The translations under genes were made by a program, and so were the position numbers. Of a stretch of 64,000 nucleotides of DNA, positions 17,732 through 26,338 are shown in pieces. Each line of letters opens with the position of its first letter. The stretch's first letter is position 1. Under the pieces are notes generated by a model. That model did no database searches, was not told the origin of the DNA, and was given only the letters and a program-made list of their open reading frames with translations. Source of the stretch: Bacteroidaceae bacterium (GTDB lineage Bacteria > Bacteroidota > Bacteroidia > Bacteroidales > Bacteroidaceae); NCBI GenBank assembly GCA_017633615.1, contig JAGBPB010000012.1, positions 1-64,000 on the forward strand, in the 5' to 3' direction.

Positions 17732-18985
17732 ATGGAAAGAACATGGCGCTGGTTTGGCAAGAAGGATAAGATAACGCTTGCCATGCTTAAGCAGATAGGC
17801 GTAGAGGGCATTGTGACCGCTCTTCATGACGTACCGCTTGGCCAGGTGTGGACACGTGAAAAGATACGTGACCTTAGAGAGTATATTGAGAGTTACGGTA
17901 TGCGCTGGAGCGTTGTTGAGAGCCTTCCCGTTGTCGAGACAATTAAATATGGCGGTCCGGACCGCGACCATCAGATTGAAGTCTATAAGGAGAGTCTGCG
18001 CAACCTCTCGGCTGAGGGCATTCACTGCATCTGCTACAACTTCATGCCTGTTCTTGACTGGGCCCGCACAGACCTGCTGCATGAGAACCCCAACGGCTCA
18101 ACCAACCTATATTTCAACTACGCTGAGTTTGCCTACTTTGACATATATATCCTTAAGCGTGCCGGTGCACGTGAGGAGTGGGCCAAGTTCCGTTTCCCGG
18201 AGGGTGTTGGCCAGGGCCGTAACGTTCTGGCAGAGGCCGATGAACTGGCCAAGACCATGACCCCTGAAGGTGAGCACAAGCTGGTTGAGACCATCATCAT
18301 CAAGACTCAGGGATTTGTAAGCGGTAACTTCAGTGAGAACGATGAGGCTCCTATCCAGAAGTTCCGTGATTTCCTGAACCTGTACAAAGGCATCGACAAG
18401 GCACAGCTCCGTGCCAACATGAAATATTTCCTGGAGGCCATCATGCCTACATGTGAGGAGTATAACATGAACATGTGCGTACACCCTGATGATCCCCCAA
18501 TCGAAGTTCTGGGCTTGCCGCGCATAGTACGCACCGAGGAGGATATCCAATGGTTCCTGGATGCAGTGCCCAACAAACACAACGGCCTGACATTCTGCGC
18601 AGGTTCTCTCTCAGCCGGTGCATACAACAATGTGGTTGAGATGGCTAAGAAATTTGCATCACGCACACACTTTGTACATCTACGTTCATGCCACATATTC
18701 CCCAACGGTGACTTTACCGAGGCTTCACACTTGGGTGGCCGTGCCGACATCATTGAGTTGTGCCGCATATTTGAGAAGACCAATCCTGCTCTGCCTATGC
18801 GTGTGGATCACGGTATGACATTTACCGATGAGCCCGGCGGCATAATGGATGAGTCCAGTCACGGACATAATGCAGGTTACACCCTGCTGGGACGTATGTT
18901 CGCAATGGGTCAGGTTCAGGGAATATTGGCTACCGTGGACCGCGAGCTTGGAATTGAGTACAAACAACCCGGATTCTTTGATTAA
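17732..18985 (+). CDS. uxuA: Mannonate dehydratase
   Basis: UxuA dehydrates D-mannonate to 2-keto-3-deoxy-D-gluconate in hexuronate breakdown. The 417-residue protein begins MERTWRWFGKKDKITLAML and carries the family blocks CIHPDDPP-like (here MCVHPDDPP near residue 250), FCAGSLSAG and VHLRS, plus RVDHGMTFTDE, which hold the metal and substrate ligands of this TIM-barrel enzyme. Length is normal. It is followed by uxuB on the same strand after 80 bases. Confidence 0.96.
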   Translation: MERTWRWFGKKDKITLAMLKQIGVEGIVTALHDVPLGQVWTREKIRDLREYIESYGMRWSVVESLPVVETIKYGGPDRDHQIEVYKESLRNLSAEGIHCICYNFMPVLDWARTDLLHENPNGSTNLYFNYAEFAYFDIYILKRAGAREEWAKFRFPEGVGQGRNVLAEADELAKTMTPEGEHKLVETIIIKTQGFVSGNFSENDEAPIQKFRDFLNLYKGIDKAQLRANMKYFLEAIMPTCEEYNMNMCVHPDDPPIEVLGLPRIVRTEEDIQWFLDAVPNKHNGLTFCAGSLSAGAYNNVVEMAKKFASRTHFVHLRSCHIFPNGDFTEASHLGGRADIIELCRIFEKTNPALPMRVDHGMTFTDEPGGIMDESSHGHNAGYTLLGRMFAMGQVQGILATVDRELGIEYKQPGFFD

Positions 18986-18990
18986 AGAAC

Positions 18991-19034
18991 GATGCTTCGC
19001 ATCGGCTGTTGGCTGTTAGCTATTGGCTGTTGGC
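18991..19034. repeat. Small hairpin and degenerate GGCTGTT repeats between uxuA and uxuB
   Basis: A hairpin GATGC-TTC-GCATC (18991-19003) is followed by imperfect tandem units of the type GGCTGTT/GGCTATT through 19034. This is low-complexity spacer sequence; no coding potential is evident. Confidence 0.5.
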
Positions 19035-19065
19035 TTCCATCCGGCAGAGAATTTTTAAGTATATT

Positions 19066-20652
19066 ATGAAACTGACAGAAATAACAAGCGGTAGTTTTAA
19101 AGCTGCTGAATGGGAGGCTAAAGGATACCTTCTCCCTAAGTTTGATATAAAGGCTGTACGCCGCAAGACACATGATGAGCCCACATGGGTACATTTTGGC
19201 GGCGGCAACATATTCCGCGCCTTCCCGGCTGCTATAATCAATGACGCACTTAACACGGGCAAGTATGACCGCGGTGTCATTATGGCCGAGACTTTTGACT
19301 ATGAGATCATAGATAAGGCCTACGCTCCCTATGACAACCTCTCGCTTCTGGTAAGCCTGCAGTCAACCGGCACCATTGAGAAGAAGGTCATAGCATCTGT
19401 AACCGAGGCCCTCAAGGCCGATCCGCAATTCCCTGACTGGGAGCGCCTGGTGGAGATATTCCGCAAACCGTCACTGCAGATGATCTCATTTACCATTACA
19501 GAGAAGGGTTACACATATAATGAAGCCGATCTGGCACGCGGTCTTAAGCCTTTGTTCGCCATGGGTAAGGTCTGTGCCCTGTTGCTGGAGCGTTACAACG
19601 CAGGTAAGTTGCCTCTGACCGTTCAGAGCATGGACAACTGCTCACACAACGGTGACAAGGTAAAGGCCGGCGTTATGGCTTATGCAGAGCGTTGGGTGGC
19701 AGACAAACTGGTTCCTGCCGATTTCCTGGCATACCTCAAGGACGAGAAAAAGATTACATTCCCTTGGTCAATGATTGACAAGATCACCCCGCGTCCGCAT
19801 GAGAAGGTTAAGGAACTGCTTGCTAAGGACGGCTTTGAGGATAATGATTACATAGAGACTGAGAAGCATACCTTTACCGCTCCGTTTGTGAATGCCGAGG
19901 AGGTACAGTATCTGGTAATTGAGGATAACTACACCAACTCACGTCCGCCGCTGGATCTGGGAGGTGCGCTCTACACCACACGTGAGACCGTTGACAAGGT
20001 TGAGACCATGAAGGTTACCACCTGCCTCAACCCGCTGCACACTGCTATGGCTCTCTACGGCTGCATGCTGGGCTACACACTTATCAGTGCTGAGATGGCC
20101 GATGAGGATATCCGCTCATTCATCCAGAAGATGGGCTACATGGAGGCAATGCCGGTAGTTGTTGATCCGGGAATCCTGAACCCGTATGAGTTCATCGGCG
20201 CCGTAATCAAACGCCGTCTGCCTAATCCCTTTATGCCTGATGCTCCGCAGCGAATAGCATGCGACACAAGCCAAAAGATTCCCATTCGCTTTGGCGAGAC
20301 CATCAAGAAATATATAGCCCGCGGACTTGATATGGACAACCTGGTGCTCATTCCGCTTGCACTCGCAGGCTGGGCACGTTATCTCAAAGGTATAAAGGAT
20401 GACGGAACTCCGTTTGAGCCTTCACCCGATCCGCTGCTCGCAGAGATGCAGGCAATTGTAGCTCCGCTGGAAATCGGCAAACCCGATCAGGACTACTCAT
20501 GCCTTAAGAAACTCTATAGCCGCAAGGACATATTCGCCGTAGATCTCTACGAGGCTGGTCTTGGTGAGCGTATAGAAGGCATGGTCAAGGAACTCTACGC
20601 CGGACCCGGTGCCGTCCGCAAAACCCTGCACAAATATGTTTTAGCTCGCTAA
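19066..20652 (+). CDS. uxuB: D-mannonate oxidoreductase / fructuronate reductase (mannitol dehydrogenase family)
   Basis: UxuB reduces D-fructuronate to D-mannonate with NADH, feeding UxuA. The 528-residue protein belongs to the long-chain mannitol dehydrogenase family: VHFGGGNIFRAFPAAI is the nucleotide-binding segment near residue 45, and VDPGILNPYEFIGAV and RFGETIKKY are in the catalytic domain. I use the ATG at 19066 (MKLTEITSGSF); the upstream in-frame codons translate repeat sequence. A 38-base piece of its coding sequence (19765-19802) recurs at 26600-26637. Confidence 0.93.
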   Translation: MKLTEITSGSFKAAEWEAKGYLLPKFDIKAVRRKTHDEPTWVHFGGGNIFRAFPAAIINDALNTGKYDRGVIMAETFDYEIIDKAYAPYDNLSLLVSLQSTGTIEKKVIASVTEALKADPQFPDWERLVEIFRKPSLQMISFTITEKGYTYNEADLARGLKPLFAMGKVCALLLERYNAGKLPLTVQSMDNCSHNGDKVKAGVMAYAERWVADKLVPADFLAYLKDEKKITFPWSMIDKITPRPHEKVKELLAKDGFEDNDYIETEKHTFTAPFVNAEEVQYLVIEDNYTNSRPPLDLGGALYTTRETVDKVETMKVTTCLNPLHTAMALYGCMLGYTLISAEMADEDIRSFIQKMGYMEAMPVVVDPGILNPYEFIGAVIKRRLPNPFMPDAPQRIACDTSQKIPIRFGETIKKYIARGLDMDNLVLIPLALAGWARYLKGIKDDGTPFEPSPDPLLAEMQAIVAPLEIGKPDQDYSCLKKLYSRKDIFAVDLYEAGLGERIEGMVKELYAGPGAVRKTLHKYVLAR

Positions 20653-20674
20653 AACATACATTATCAGATTGAAG

Positions 20675-20723
20675 GAGCGTTGCAAAAACGTTGCAGAAAA
20701 ATTGCAACAGTAATGCAACGCTC
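20675..20723. promoter_or_regulatory. Four TGCA half-sites phased 11 bp apart upstream of DUF4419 copy 2
   Basis: TTGCA occurs at 20680, 20691 and 20702, and ATGCA at 20713: four half-sites with an exact 11-bp period, ending about 30 bp before the -7 box TAACTTTG (20752-20759). The outer arms GAGCGTTGCA and TGCAACGCTC also form a hairpin followed by TTTT, so it may double as the uxuB terminator. The position fits an activator-binding array. Confidence 0.55.
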
Positions 20724-20790
20724 TTTTCTTGTCCTGCGCCCAGAGCCACTCTAACTTTGTCGGCAGAACAAACAAAAAACTGACGACGAT

Positions 20791-22356
20791 ATGAAAAAGC
20801 TGGTTATTATTCTCATTTCACTGATGTGTGTGAGTGTGGCATACGCCCGCAAGGAAAAGAAGGTAAAGACCAATGAAACTGTTGAGTATCTGAATGGGGG
20901 TGGAGTACGGTTCCATCTTGAGGACAAAGACAGACCGACTAAACGGTTGGATCAGAAATCGGCTGCCGATTGCTGGGAAAAGATTCTTTATGAATCAGGT
21001 GTAGGGGTGCCTGACCAGAATATCAAGACCCAAAGCGCCGGCGATAAGGAACTTGTCTGCTTTAAACGTAACTCTTGCTTTGAGGGTTTCCTTACAGCAT
21101 ATGACAAGCACTATTCGCTGATACTGTCGCCCGATATAATCTGGCTGCTCATTAGTCAGGGCATAGCCACACAGATCAATGAGAACGCCGAGCAGTTGCG
21201 TGACCGTCTGGTGGATTTTGAAGGGCAAAAGACACTGACCATCAAATATGAAGGTGAAGATCTGATGAAGCGTGACGATTACTGGGAATGGATAATCCCG
21301 GCTTTCAGTGATTCCATTGACAAAAACATGAAGGCGCAGTTCTCGGATCTTATGGTCTGTAATTTTACCACAACCGGTCTTGTGGAACGTATTTCATCGC
21401 AGATAACCATGATGGAGAGCGTCAAGAAGTATTTCAAATACGTGGTAATGGGTTCGGGCTGCGGCATTCCCGACATAACGGTTCTGGGTACTCCCGATGA
21501 CTGGAAAAACATACGTTCACGCCTCTCAAGACTTGATGACCTGGATCTGGGCTGGTGGCGAGAGGAACTGGAGCCTGTCATTGACGAGTTCGTGAACGCA
21601 TCGGAAGGGAATATAAACAAAAAATTCTGGCTTGATATGGTGGATCAGTACGCTCCCGAAAAAAGGACAGCGGCTTTCTGTGGATGGGATGGCGTTACCC
21701 CTGCGGAGTATAACGGTTGGTTCACAGTATTTTTTCCGTTCATTAAAACAGACGTATATAACGGTACTAGTCGTATAGAGCGTACTCCTAAAACCGTTAC
21801 CCATAATACCAAGGTTTGCCCGGAGATTAAGAAGGTCGATGTAAAATACATCTGGAATGATCCTATAAGTCATACTGAGGAGATACATTATCTGGAGTTG
21901 TGGGCCGGATTCATCGGCATGGAGATGGATTGGGATAATTACACCCTAAAGCCTTCCATAAGCTGGATGATGCGTGAAAAGAGCGGCAAGGACAGTGCAT
22001 TGGAAAAACTGGAACCTGAAGATATTGCATTGCTCAAACGGTTTGGTGAGGATGGTGTACTTGATTATACACGAAGTGTCCCGTATCCTGAATACAGATA
22101 TGAAAAGAATGGTGAGCTAACGCTTACAGCCTGCCAGTTCCCTCTTGTTGCAATGTCTGAATGCTACAAGCAACTGCAAGAAAAGTGCAAAAGCTATATG
22201 ATGATTTCTCTCAAGGAGGTTGTGGTTCCTGATGACCTGGGAGAATGGTGCCGTAAGTTCGGAATAGAGGAGGTTACCATCAAGGCTCCCCTGAGCAATG
22301 ACCAGAAAACTGATATCCTGCGTCAGGTTCCCACTGCCACAGTAGTCCAACTCTGA
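20791..22356 (+). CDS. Secreted DUF4419 family protein (copy 2 of 3)
   Basis: A 521-residue protein with a signal peptide (MKKLVIILISLMCVSVAYA) and a basic segment after it. It shares DKHYSLILSPDIIWLLISQ, FTTTGLVERISSQITMMES and GCGIPDITVLGTPDDW with copy 3 at 23574 and, less closely, copy 1 at 9882. The DUF4419 family has no known function. The last 51 bases of the gene region (22310-22360) are identical to the end of copy 3, and about 88 bases of upstream DNA are nearly identical too, so copies 2 and 3 come from a recent duplication or exchange sequence. A converging ATPase gene ends 7 bases downstream. Confidence 0.75.
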   Translation: MKKLVIILISLMCVSVAYARKEKKVKTNETVEYLNGGGVRFHLEDKDRPTKRLDQKSAADCWEKILYESGVGVPDQNIKTQSAGDKELVCFKRNSCFEGFLTAYDKHYSLILSPDIIWLLISQGIATQINENAEQLRDRLVDFEGQKTLTIKYEGEDLMKRDDYWEWIIPAFSDSIDKNMKAQFSDLMVCNFTTTGLVERISSQITMMESVKKYFKYVVMGSGCGIPDITVLGTPDDWKNIRSRLSRLDDLDLGWWREELEPVIDEFVNASEGNINKKFWLDMVDQYAPEKRTAAFCGWDGVTPAEYNGWFTVFFPFIKTDVYNGTSRIERTPKTVTHNTKVCPEIKKVDVKYIWNDPISHTEEIHYLELWAGFIGMEMDWDNYTLKPSISWMMREKSGKDSALEKLEPEDIALLKRFGEDGVLDYTRSVPYPEYRYEKNGELTLTACQFPLVAMSECYKQLQEKCKSYMMISLKEVVVPDDLGEWCRKFGIEEVTIKAPLSNDQKTDILRQVPTATVVQL

Positions 22357-22362
22357 TTGCAA

Positions 22363-23400
22363 TTAAAAGGTGGTGGCGAGCCATTCCCCAAAGAAACGGT
22401 CGTAGATCATATAACCATCGGCGGAACGATATACGACTTCATCATCAAGCAGTCGTGTGAGTGCAGTTTTTACGCTGCTGGTAGCTGTCAGGCTATATTT
22501 TGAAATAAATACTCCAGATGTAATCTCTTTTACTTTCTTCTCTTTTGCTATGGCTTTCAGAAGTTTGGCCTGTCCTTTGGGGTATGCTCTGAGAAGTTGC
22601 TGATAATAATACTCGTTTTCGTTGATGATGTCCGATATGCATTCGTGAACCAAGTCAGATTCGATTGCTCTGGACCTTTTGGAATAGAGACGGTTAAGAA
22701 TCATCTGGATGTACCAAGTGTGACCCTCAAACAACTGATATAAGTCATTGAATATAACTACAGATAGCTCCCTTTCCTGATTCTTAAAGAATTGAGAGGC
22801 AAATTCATAATAAGCATCCTGATTTATTGTTTCTATTGTTTTGCCGGCTGTACTTTGATAGAACGGGCGTTTTGGTGACAGGAACATCTCTTGAAGCATG
22901 TGTGCCTGGCTTCCGGAAAAAATAAGATGTGTGTTGTGAAGGTCCTGGATGTGTGAACGGAGCAGTGCTTCAACATTCTGTTCCGGATATTTGGCTATTT
23001 GCTGGAATTCATCAAAAGCTATGTAGCAGTTTTTTCCAGATTGTTTCAAATACTGGAATACCTGTTCAAGGGTGTGGCTTTCGTTTCCTTTTGAAATATC
23101 CAATGTTATCTTTGGTTTTCCTCCAAGTACGGCCGATGCAAACACCTGCGTGAAATCCGCCAGATTCTCAGTAGGGAAGAGATCGATATAGATTGTTGTA
23201 ATATCGCGATTCTGCTGTTTCAACAGATGAAACGTATGCTTTATAAGCCCGGTTTTACCCATTCTGCGGGGAGAGGTGAGCATTACATTGCGGCCATTAC
23301 TTAATGTTTCCATTAAGTCTGCAGTCTCTTGTTTCCTGTCACAGAAATACTCTGGTGACTCATATCCGGAAACCAGGAAGGGGTTTTCTATCTTCTCCAT
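22363..23400 (-). CDS. STAND-type ATP-binding protein (archaeal-ATPase-like)
   Basis: A 345-residue P-loop NTPase. Walker A is SPRRMGKTGLIKH near residue 43 and Walker B is CYIAFDEFQQI near residue 148, preceded by ENPFLVSGYESPEYFCDR, the usual N-terminus of the ATPase family first described from archaea. The C-terminal third (KGQAKLLKAIAKEKKVKEI onward) looks like a winged helix. Such proteins are abundant in Bacteroidales and mostly uncharacterised. It sits on the opposite strand between two DUF4419 genes. Its upstream region (23404-23452) is packed with TTGCGTTA direct and inverted repeats. Confidence 0.8.
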   Translation of the reverse strand: MEKIENPFLVSGYESPEYFCDRKQETADLMETLSNGRNVMLTSPRRMGKTGLIKHTFHLLKQQNRDITTIYIDLFPTENLADFTQVFASAVLGGKPKITLDISKGNESHTLEQVFQYLKQSGKNCYIAFDEFQQIAKYPEQNVEALLRSHIQDLHNTHLIFSGSQAHMLQEMFLSPKRPFYQSTAGKTIETINQDAYYEFASQFFKNQERELSVVIFNDLYQLFEGHTWYIQMILNRLYSKRSRAIESDLVHECISDIINENEYYYQQLLRAYPKGQAKLLKAIAKEKKVKEITSGVFISKYSLTATSSVKTALTRLLDDEVVYRSADGYMIYDRFFGEWLATTF

Positions 23401-23403
23401 ATC

Positions 23404-23452
23404 GTTGCGTTAATTACGTTGCGTTAATTGCGCAACGCAAATAACGCAATTG
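23404..23452. repeat. TTGCGTTA direct and inverted repeats upstream of the ATPase gene
   Basis: TTGCGTTAATT occurs twice 14 bp apart (from 23406 and 23420), and AACGCAA/TAACGCAA occur in inverted orientation up to 23449. The palindromic cluster directly precedes the ATPase start codon, as an autoregulatory operator would. The TTGC core recalls the phased half-sites in the neighbouring promoters. Confidence 0.5.
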
Positions 23453-23463
23453 TTTTTTAACTA

Positions 23464-23505
23464 CGCAAGAAATATGCAACTTTTTTGCAACGGTTTTGCA
23501 ACGCT
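23464..23505 (+). promoter_or_regulatory. Phased TGCAA half-sites upstream of DUF4419 copy 3
   Basis: TGCAAC occurs at 23475, 23486 and 23497, with CGCAA at 23464: an 11-bp period again. The last site lies 30 bp before the -7 box TACCTTTG (23535-23542), and the ATG is at 23574. The array extends the TTGCAAC-N5-TGCAACGCT core found in the other two promoters. Confidence 0.6.
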
Positions 23506-23573
23506 CTTTTCTTGTCCTGGGCTCAGAACCACTCTACCTTTGTCGGCAGAACAAACAAATAACTGACAACGAT

Positions 23574-25157
23574 ATGAAAAAGTTAGTCATTATCCTCATT
23601 TCACTATTATGTGTGAACGTAGTGTACGCCCGTAAGGAAAAGAAAGAGAAGGCCAGTTTGAAAGATACAACGTCCCAGATTATAAACGTTCCTATAACTC
23701 GGCTTGAGAGTGGTGGAATAAAGTTCCATCTTGAAGACAAGGATGCACCCACAAGTCCATTAGCACAAATATCGGGACAGGAGTGCTGGGAAAAGATATT
23801 GAGTGAGACAGGCGTTGCGGTATCGGGCTATAATATATGGACACACAGTGCCGATGACAAGGAACTGGTCTGCTTTGACCGCAATGCATGCTTTGAAGGT
23901 ATTCTGACTGCATTTGATAAGCACTATTCGCTTGTACTTTCACCCGATGTGATCTGGCTGCTTATAACTCAGGGTATTGCCACTTATATTAATGAAAACG
24001 CCGAGCGGCTGCGTGACCGTCTTGTTGATTTTGAAGGCCAGAAGACGCTTAAAATCATGTCATTCCGTGATCTGTTGGAGTATGAAGAAGACTGGGACTG
24101 GATAATCCAGGCTTTCAGCGATTCAATTGACAAGAACATGAAGGCGCAATTTTCGGACCTTATGGTCTGTAATTTCAGTACAACCGGCACGCTGGAACGA
24201 GTTACGTCACAGATTACAATGATGGAGAGTGTCAAGAAGTTCTTCAAATATGAAGTAATGTATTTGAAATGCGGTATACCGGATATTACCCTTCTGGGTA
24301 CTCCCGATGACTGGAAAGAGATACGCTCACGCATCAAGAGGCTGGATGATTTGGACCTGGATTGGTGGCGTGAAGAGCTGGAGCCTGTTCTCGATGAGTT
24401 TGTAAATGCGTCCCAAGGTAATGTCAACCATGAGTTCTGGCTCAATATGGTACAGGAATATTCGCCGGAACGAAAGGGGGCGGCCGGGTGTGGCTCAAAC
24501 GGAATTGTTCCCGCAGAGTATAACGGTTGGTTCACTATTTTCTTTCCGTTCTGTGAATCAAAATACGGGGCGTCGGGTTCACTCATTGAACGTACTCCAA
24601 AGATTGTTACACACAACACAAAGGTGTGCTCCGAGATAAAAAAGGTTGATGTCAAGTATGTAATTATTTTGCCTGATCGTGAAGAAACCCATAATCTCGA
24701 GCTTTGGGCCGGGTTTATTGGCATGGAGATGAATTGGGAAACCAGGACTCTCACACCGGCCATGAGTTGGATGATGCGCGAGAAGAATGAAAAGGAAATG
24801 ACATTGAGTCTATTGGAAGCAGAGGACCTGGACTTACTGAAATCTCTTGGAGAATTTGGTATGATTGATTCTGACAAATCCCACGTATCGGGTGTTTTAA
24901 GCTTTTATAAAGGGGAGGAAACAATGGTGACCTGTAGATTTCCTGTAGTATCAATGTCTGAAAACTACGGGAACGCATTTAAAGGATACAAGAGCTTTGC
25001 TCTCATCTCTCTCCAAGAGATAACCGTTCCTCAAGACTTGGGTGACTGGTGCCGCAACAATAACATAGAAAAGGTAACCATCAAAGCCCCCATGACCGAT
25101 GAACAGAAAGCTGATATCCTGCGTCAGGTTCCCACTGCCACAGTAGTCCAACTCTGA
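23574..25157 (+). CDS. Secreted DUF4419 family protein (copy 3 of 3)
   Basis: A 527-residue close paralogue of the gene at 20791, with signal peptide MKKLVIILISLLCVNVVYA. Shared blocks include DKHYSLVLSPDVIWLLITQ, FSTTGTLERVTSQITMMES and CGIPDITLLGTPDDW. I use the ATG at 23574 because the upstream in-frame region is the promoter with the -7 box TACCTTTG. By eye the two copies are about two-thirds identical in protein sequence, with identical last 51 bases, suggesting gene conversion. The function of the family is unknown; secretion is the only firm inference. Confidence 0.75.
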   Translation: MKKLVIILISLLCVNVVYARKEKKEKASLKDTTSQIINVPITRLESGGIKFHLEDKDAPTSPLAQISGQECWEKILSETGVAVSGYNIWTHSADDKELVCFDRNACFEGILTAFDKHYSLVLSPDVIWLLITQGIATYINENAERLRDRLVDFEGQKTLKIMSFRDLLEYEEDWDWIIQAFSDSIDKNMKAQFSDLMVCNFSTTGTLERVTSQITMMESVKKFFKYEVMYLKCGIPDITLLGTPDDWKEIRSRIKRLDDLDLDWWREELEPVLDEFVNASQGNVNHEFWLNMVQEYSPERKGAAGCGSNGIVPAEYNGWFTIFFPFCESKYGASGSLIERTPKIVTHNTKVCSEIKKVDVKYVIILPDREETHNLELWAGFIGMEMNWETRTLTPAMSWMMREKNEKEMTLSLLEAEDLDLLKSLGEFGMIDSDKSHVSGVLSFYKGEETMVTCRFPVVSMSENYGNAFKGYKSFALISLQEITVPQDLGDWCRNNNIEKVTIKAPMTDEQKADILRQVPTATVVQL

Positions 25158-25168
25158 TTGCCTTGTTT

Positions 25169-25197
25169 GTCACAGGGAAATGATACTATTGTGTCAC
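25169..25197. repeat. Short intergenic repeat, copy 1
   Basis: GTCACAGGGAAATGATACTATTGTG followed by TCAC. Near-identical copies are at 26154-26182 and 26552-26598. The ends (GTCACA, TGTGTC) are roughly inverted, so it may be a small palindromic element or fragment. Confidence 0.55.
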
Positions 25198-25238
25198 TAT
25201 TGCGTCATTTTGCTATATTTGCCAAAAATAGTCTGGTT

Positions 25239-26156
25239 ATGAAAAAGATTTCAAAGTGGTTGCTCACTCTCGTGATTGTTGGCTTCAGTACTGTCTCGAC
25301 GCTGGCTCAGAAGGCTAAGGATATTGTGATTCTGTATGAGAATGATGTGCATTGCAGTATTGAAGGATATACCAAATTGGCTGGACTGCGCGATGCCATT
25401 GCCAAGGCCGATACGTGTTACGTCGGTATTGTGAGCTGCGGTGATTTTGCAGCCGGAGCCGATGTGGGTAAGAACTCACAAGGTAAGTATATAGTGGATA
25501 TACTCCGTTCTGTGGGTTATGATGCCATCACGTTAGGTAACCATGAGTTAGACTATGGAGTGCCCCATATCAAGGAACTGATGCAGCAGGCAGGTGCCCC
25601 GGTTATATGCTCCAACCTGTTCGATATGGAAGGCAATCAGATTTTCCCGTCATACACAATACACCAGTACGGAAACAAGCGCGTGGCGTTTGTGGGTGCA
25701 CTTACACCACAGACCATGCAGATTGAAAGGAGTGCATTCTATGACGCTGATCGCAACCAGCTTTATGACTTAAGGCGCGATGCAATCTATGATTTGGTTC
25801 AGCAAGCCGTGGATGAAGCTCGTGCCAAAGGAGCCGATTATGTGATCATGCTCTCACACCTTGGTGAAAGACCTGCCAGCCGCGTTGACTCCCATGAACT
25901 TATAAGCAAGACCAATGGTATTGATGCATTGCTCGATGCCCATACCCATTCCACAGTACCCTGTGTCTTTGTTGAGAACAAGGATGGCAAGCAAATCCCC
26001 ATCACCCAGACCGGTATCCATTTTGCCAACATCGGCAAACTGATAATATCAACAAGCGGCAAGGTAAGCGTCCAGCTCATGCCCGTGGAAGAAATTACCT
26101 ACACCAGCCCCCGGGTAACCGCCGTCACTGACAGCATAAAGTCTCTCCTCCCTTGA
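25239..26156 (+). CDS. Secreted metallophosphatase (5'-nucleotidase metallophosphoesterase domain)
   Basis: A 305-residue protein with signal peptide (MKKISKWLLTLVIVGFSTV) and the calcineurin-like metallophosphoesterase motifs of 5'-nucleotidases: NDVHCSIEG, SCGDFAAG, TLGNHELDYG and AHTHSTVPC. It would hydrolyse nucleotides or similar phosphate esters in the periplasm. The separate C-terminal substrate-binding domain of full-length 5'-nucleotidases is missing; some Bacteroidales encode that domain as a separate gene, but none is next to this one. The TGA stop lies at the first bases of a short intergenic repeat. The -7 box TATATTTG (25214-25221) supports the ATG at 25239. Confidence 0.88.
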   Translation: MKKISKWLLTLVIVGFSTVSTLAQKAKDIVILYENDVHCSIEGYTKLAGLRDAIAKADTCYVGIVSCGDFAAGADVGKNSQGKYIVDILRSVGYDAITLGNHELDYGVPHIKELMQQAGAPVICSNLFDMEGNQIFPSYTIHQYGNKRVAFVGALTPQTMQIERSAFYDADRNQLYDLRRDAIYDLVQQAVDEARAKGADYVIMLSHLGERPASRVDSHELISKTNGIDALLDAHTHSTVPCVFVENKDGKQIPITQTGIHFANIGKLIISTSGKVSVQLMPVEEITYTSPRVTAVTDSIKSLLP

Positions 26157-26182
26157 CACAGGGAACCGATACTATTGTGCCC
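26154..26182. repeat. Short intergenic repeat, copy 2
   Basis: TGACACAGGGAACCGATACT followed by ATTGTGCCC. The first three bases are the stop codon of the metallophosphatase gene. Confidence 0.55.
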
Positions 26183-26338
26183 TATTTCTGTTCAGAAATA
26201 GATTTGAAATTATTAAGGACTTCGTTTCTTAGTATATCAACTAACTCCAACCAGTTCGGTAATATATGGATAAAACGAATTAAGGGAAACAACTATTTTG
26301 TCTCCCTCTTTAGTTATGACATCAAATGACAGATTCAT
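26182..26338 (-). pseudogene. Frameshifted small gene following the 46-codon gene
   Basis: Reading from the ATG at 26338, the frame gives MNLSFDVITKEGDKIVVSL and then drifts into a stop after 33 codons. Removing one A in the CTTAATTCG stretch restores a protein-like continuation, RFIHILPNWLELVDILRNE... ending at a stop at 26184-26182, total about 52 codons. Its ATG overlaps the stop of the upstream small gene by one base, so the two were translated together. The likeliest reading is a one-base insertion that broke the gene. I do not recognise the family. Confidence 0.45.

Noticed and set aside
18307..18783. Reverse open frames opposite uxuA
   Set aside because: No signal, domain or promoter; uxuA explains the coding constraint on the plus strand.
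19002..19034. CRISPR-like or iteron repeats between uxuA and uxuB
   Set aside because: Units are degenerate, only about 7 bases long and not separated by spacers.
22363..23400. ATPase gene as a transposase or IS element
   Set aside because: Walker A and B motifs and a winged-helix C-terminus are present, but no transposase catalytic motif or terminal inverted repeats around the gene.
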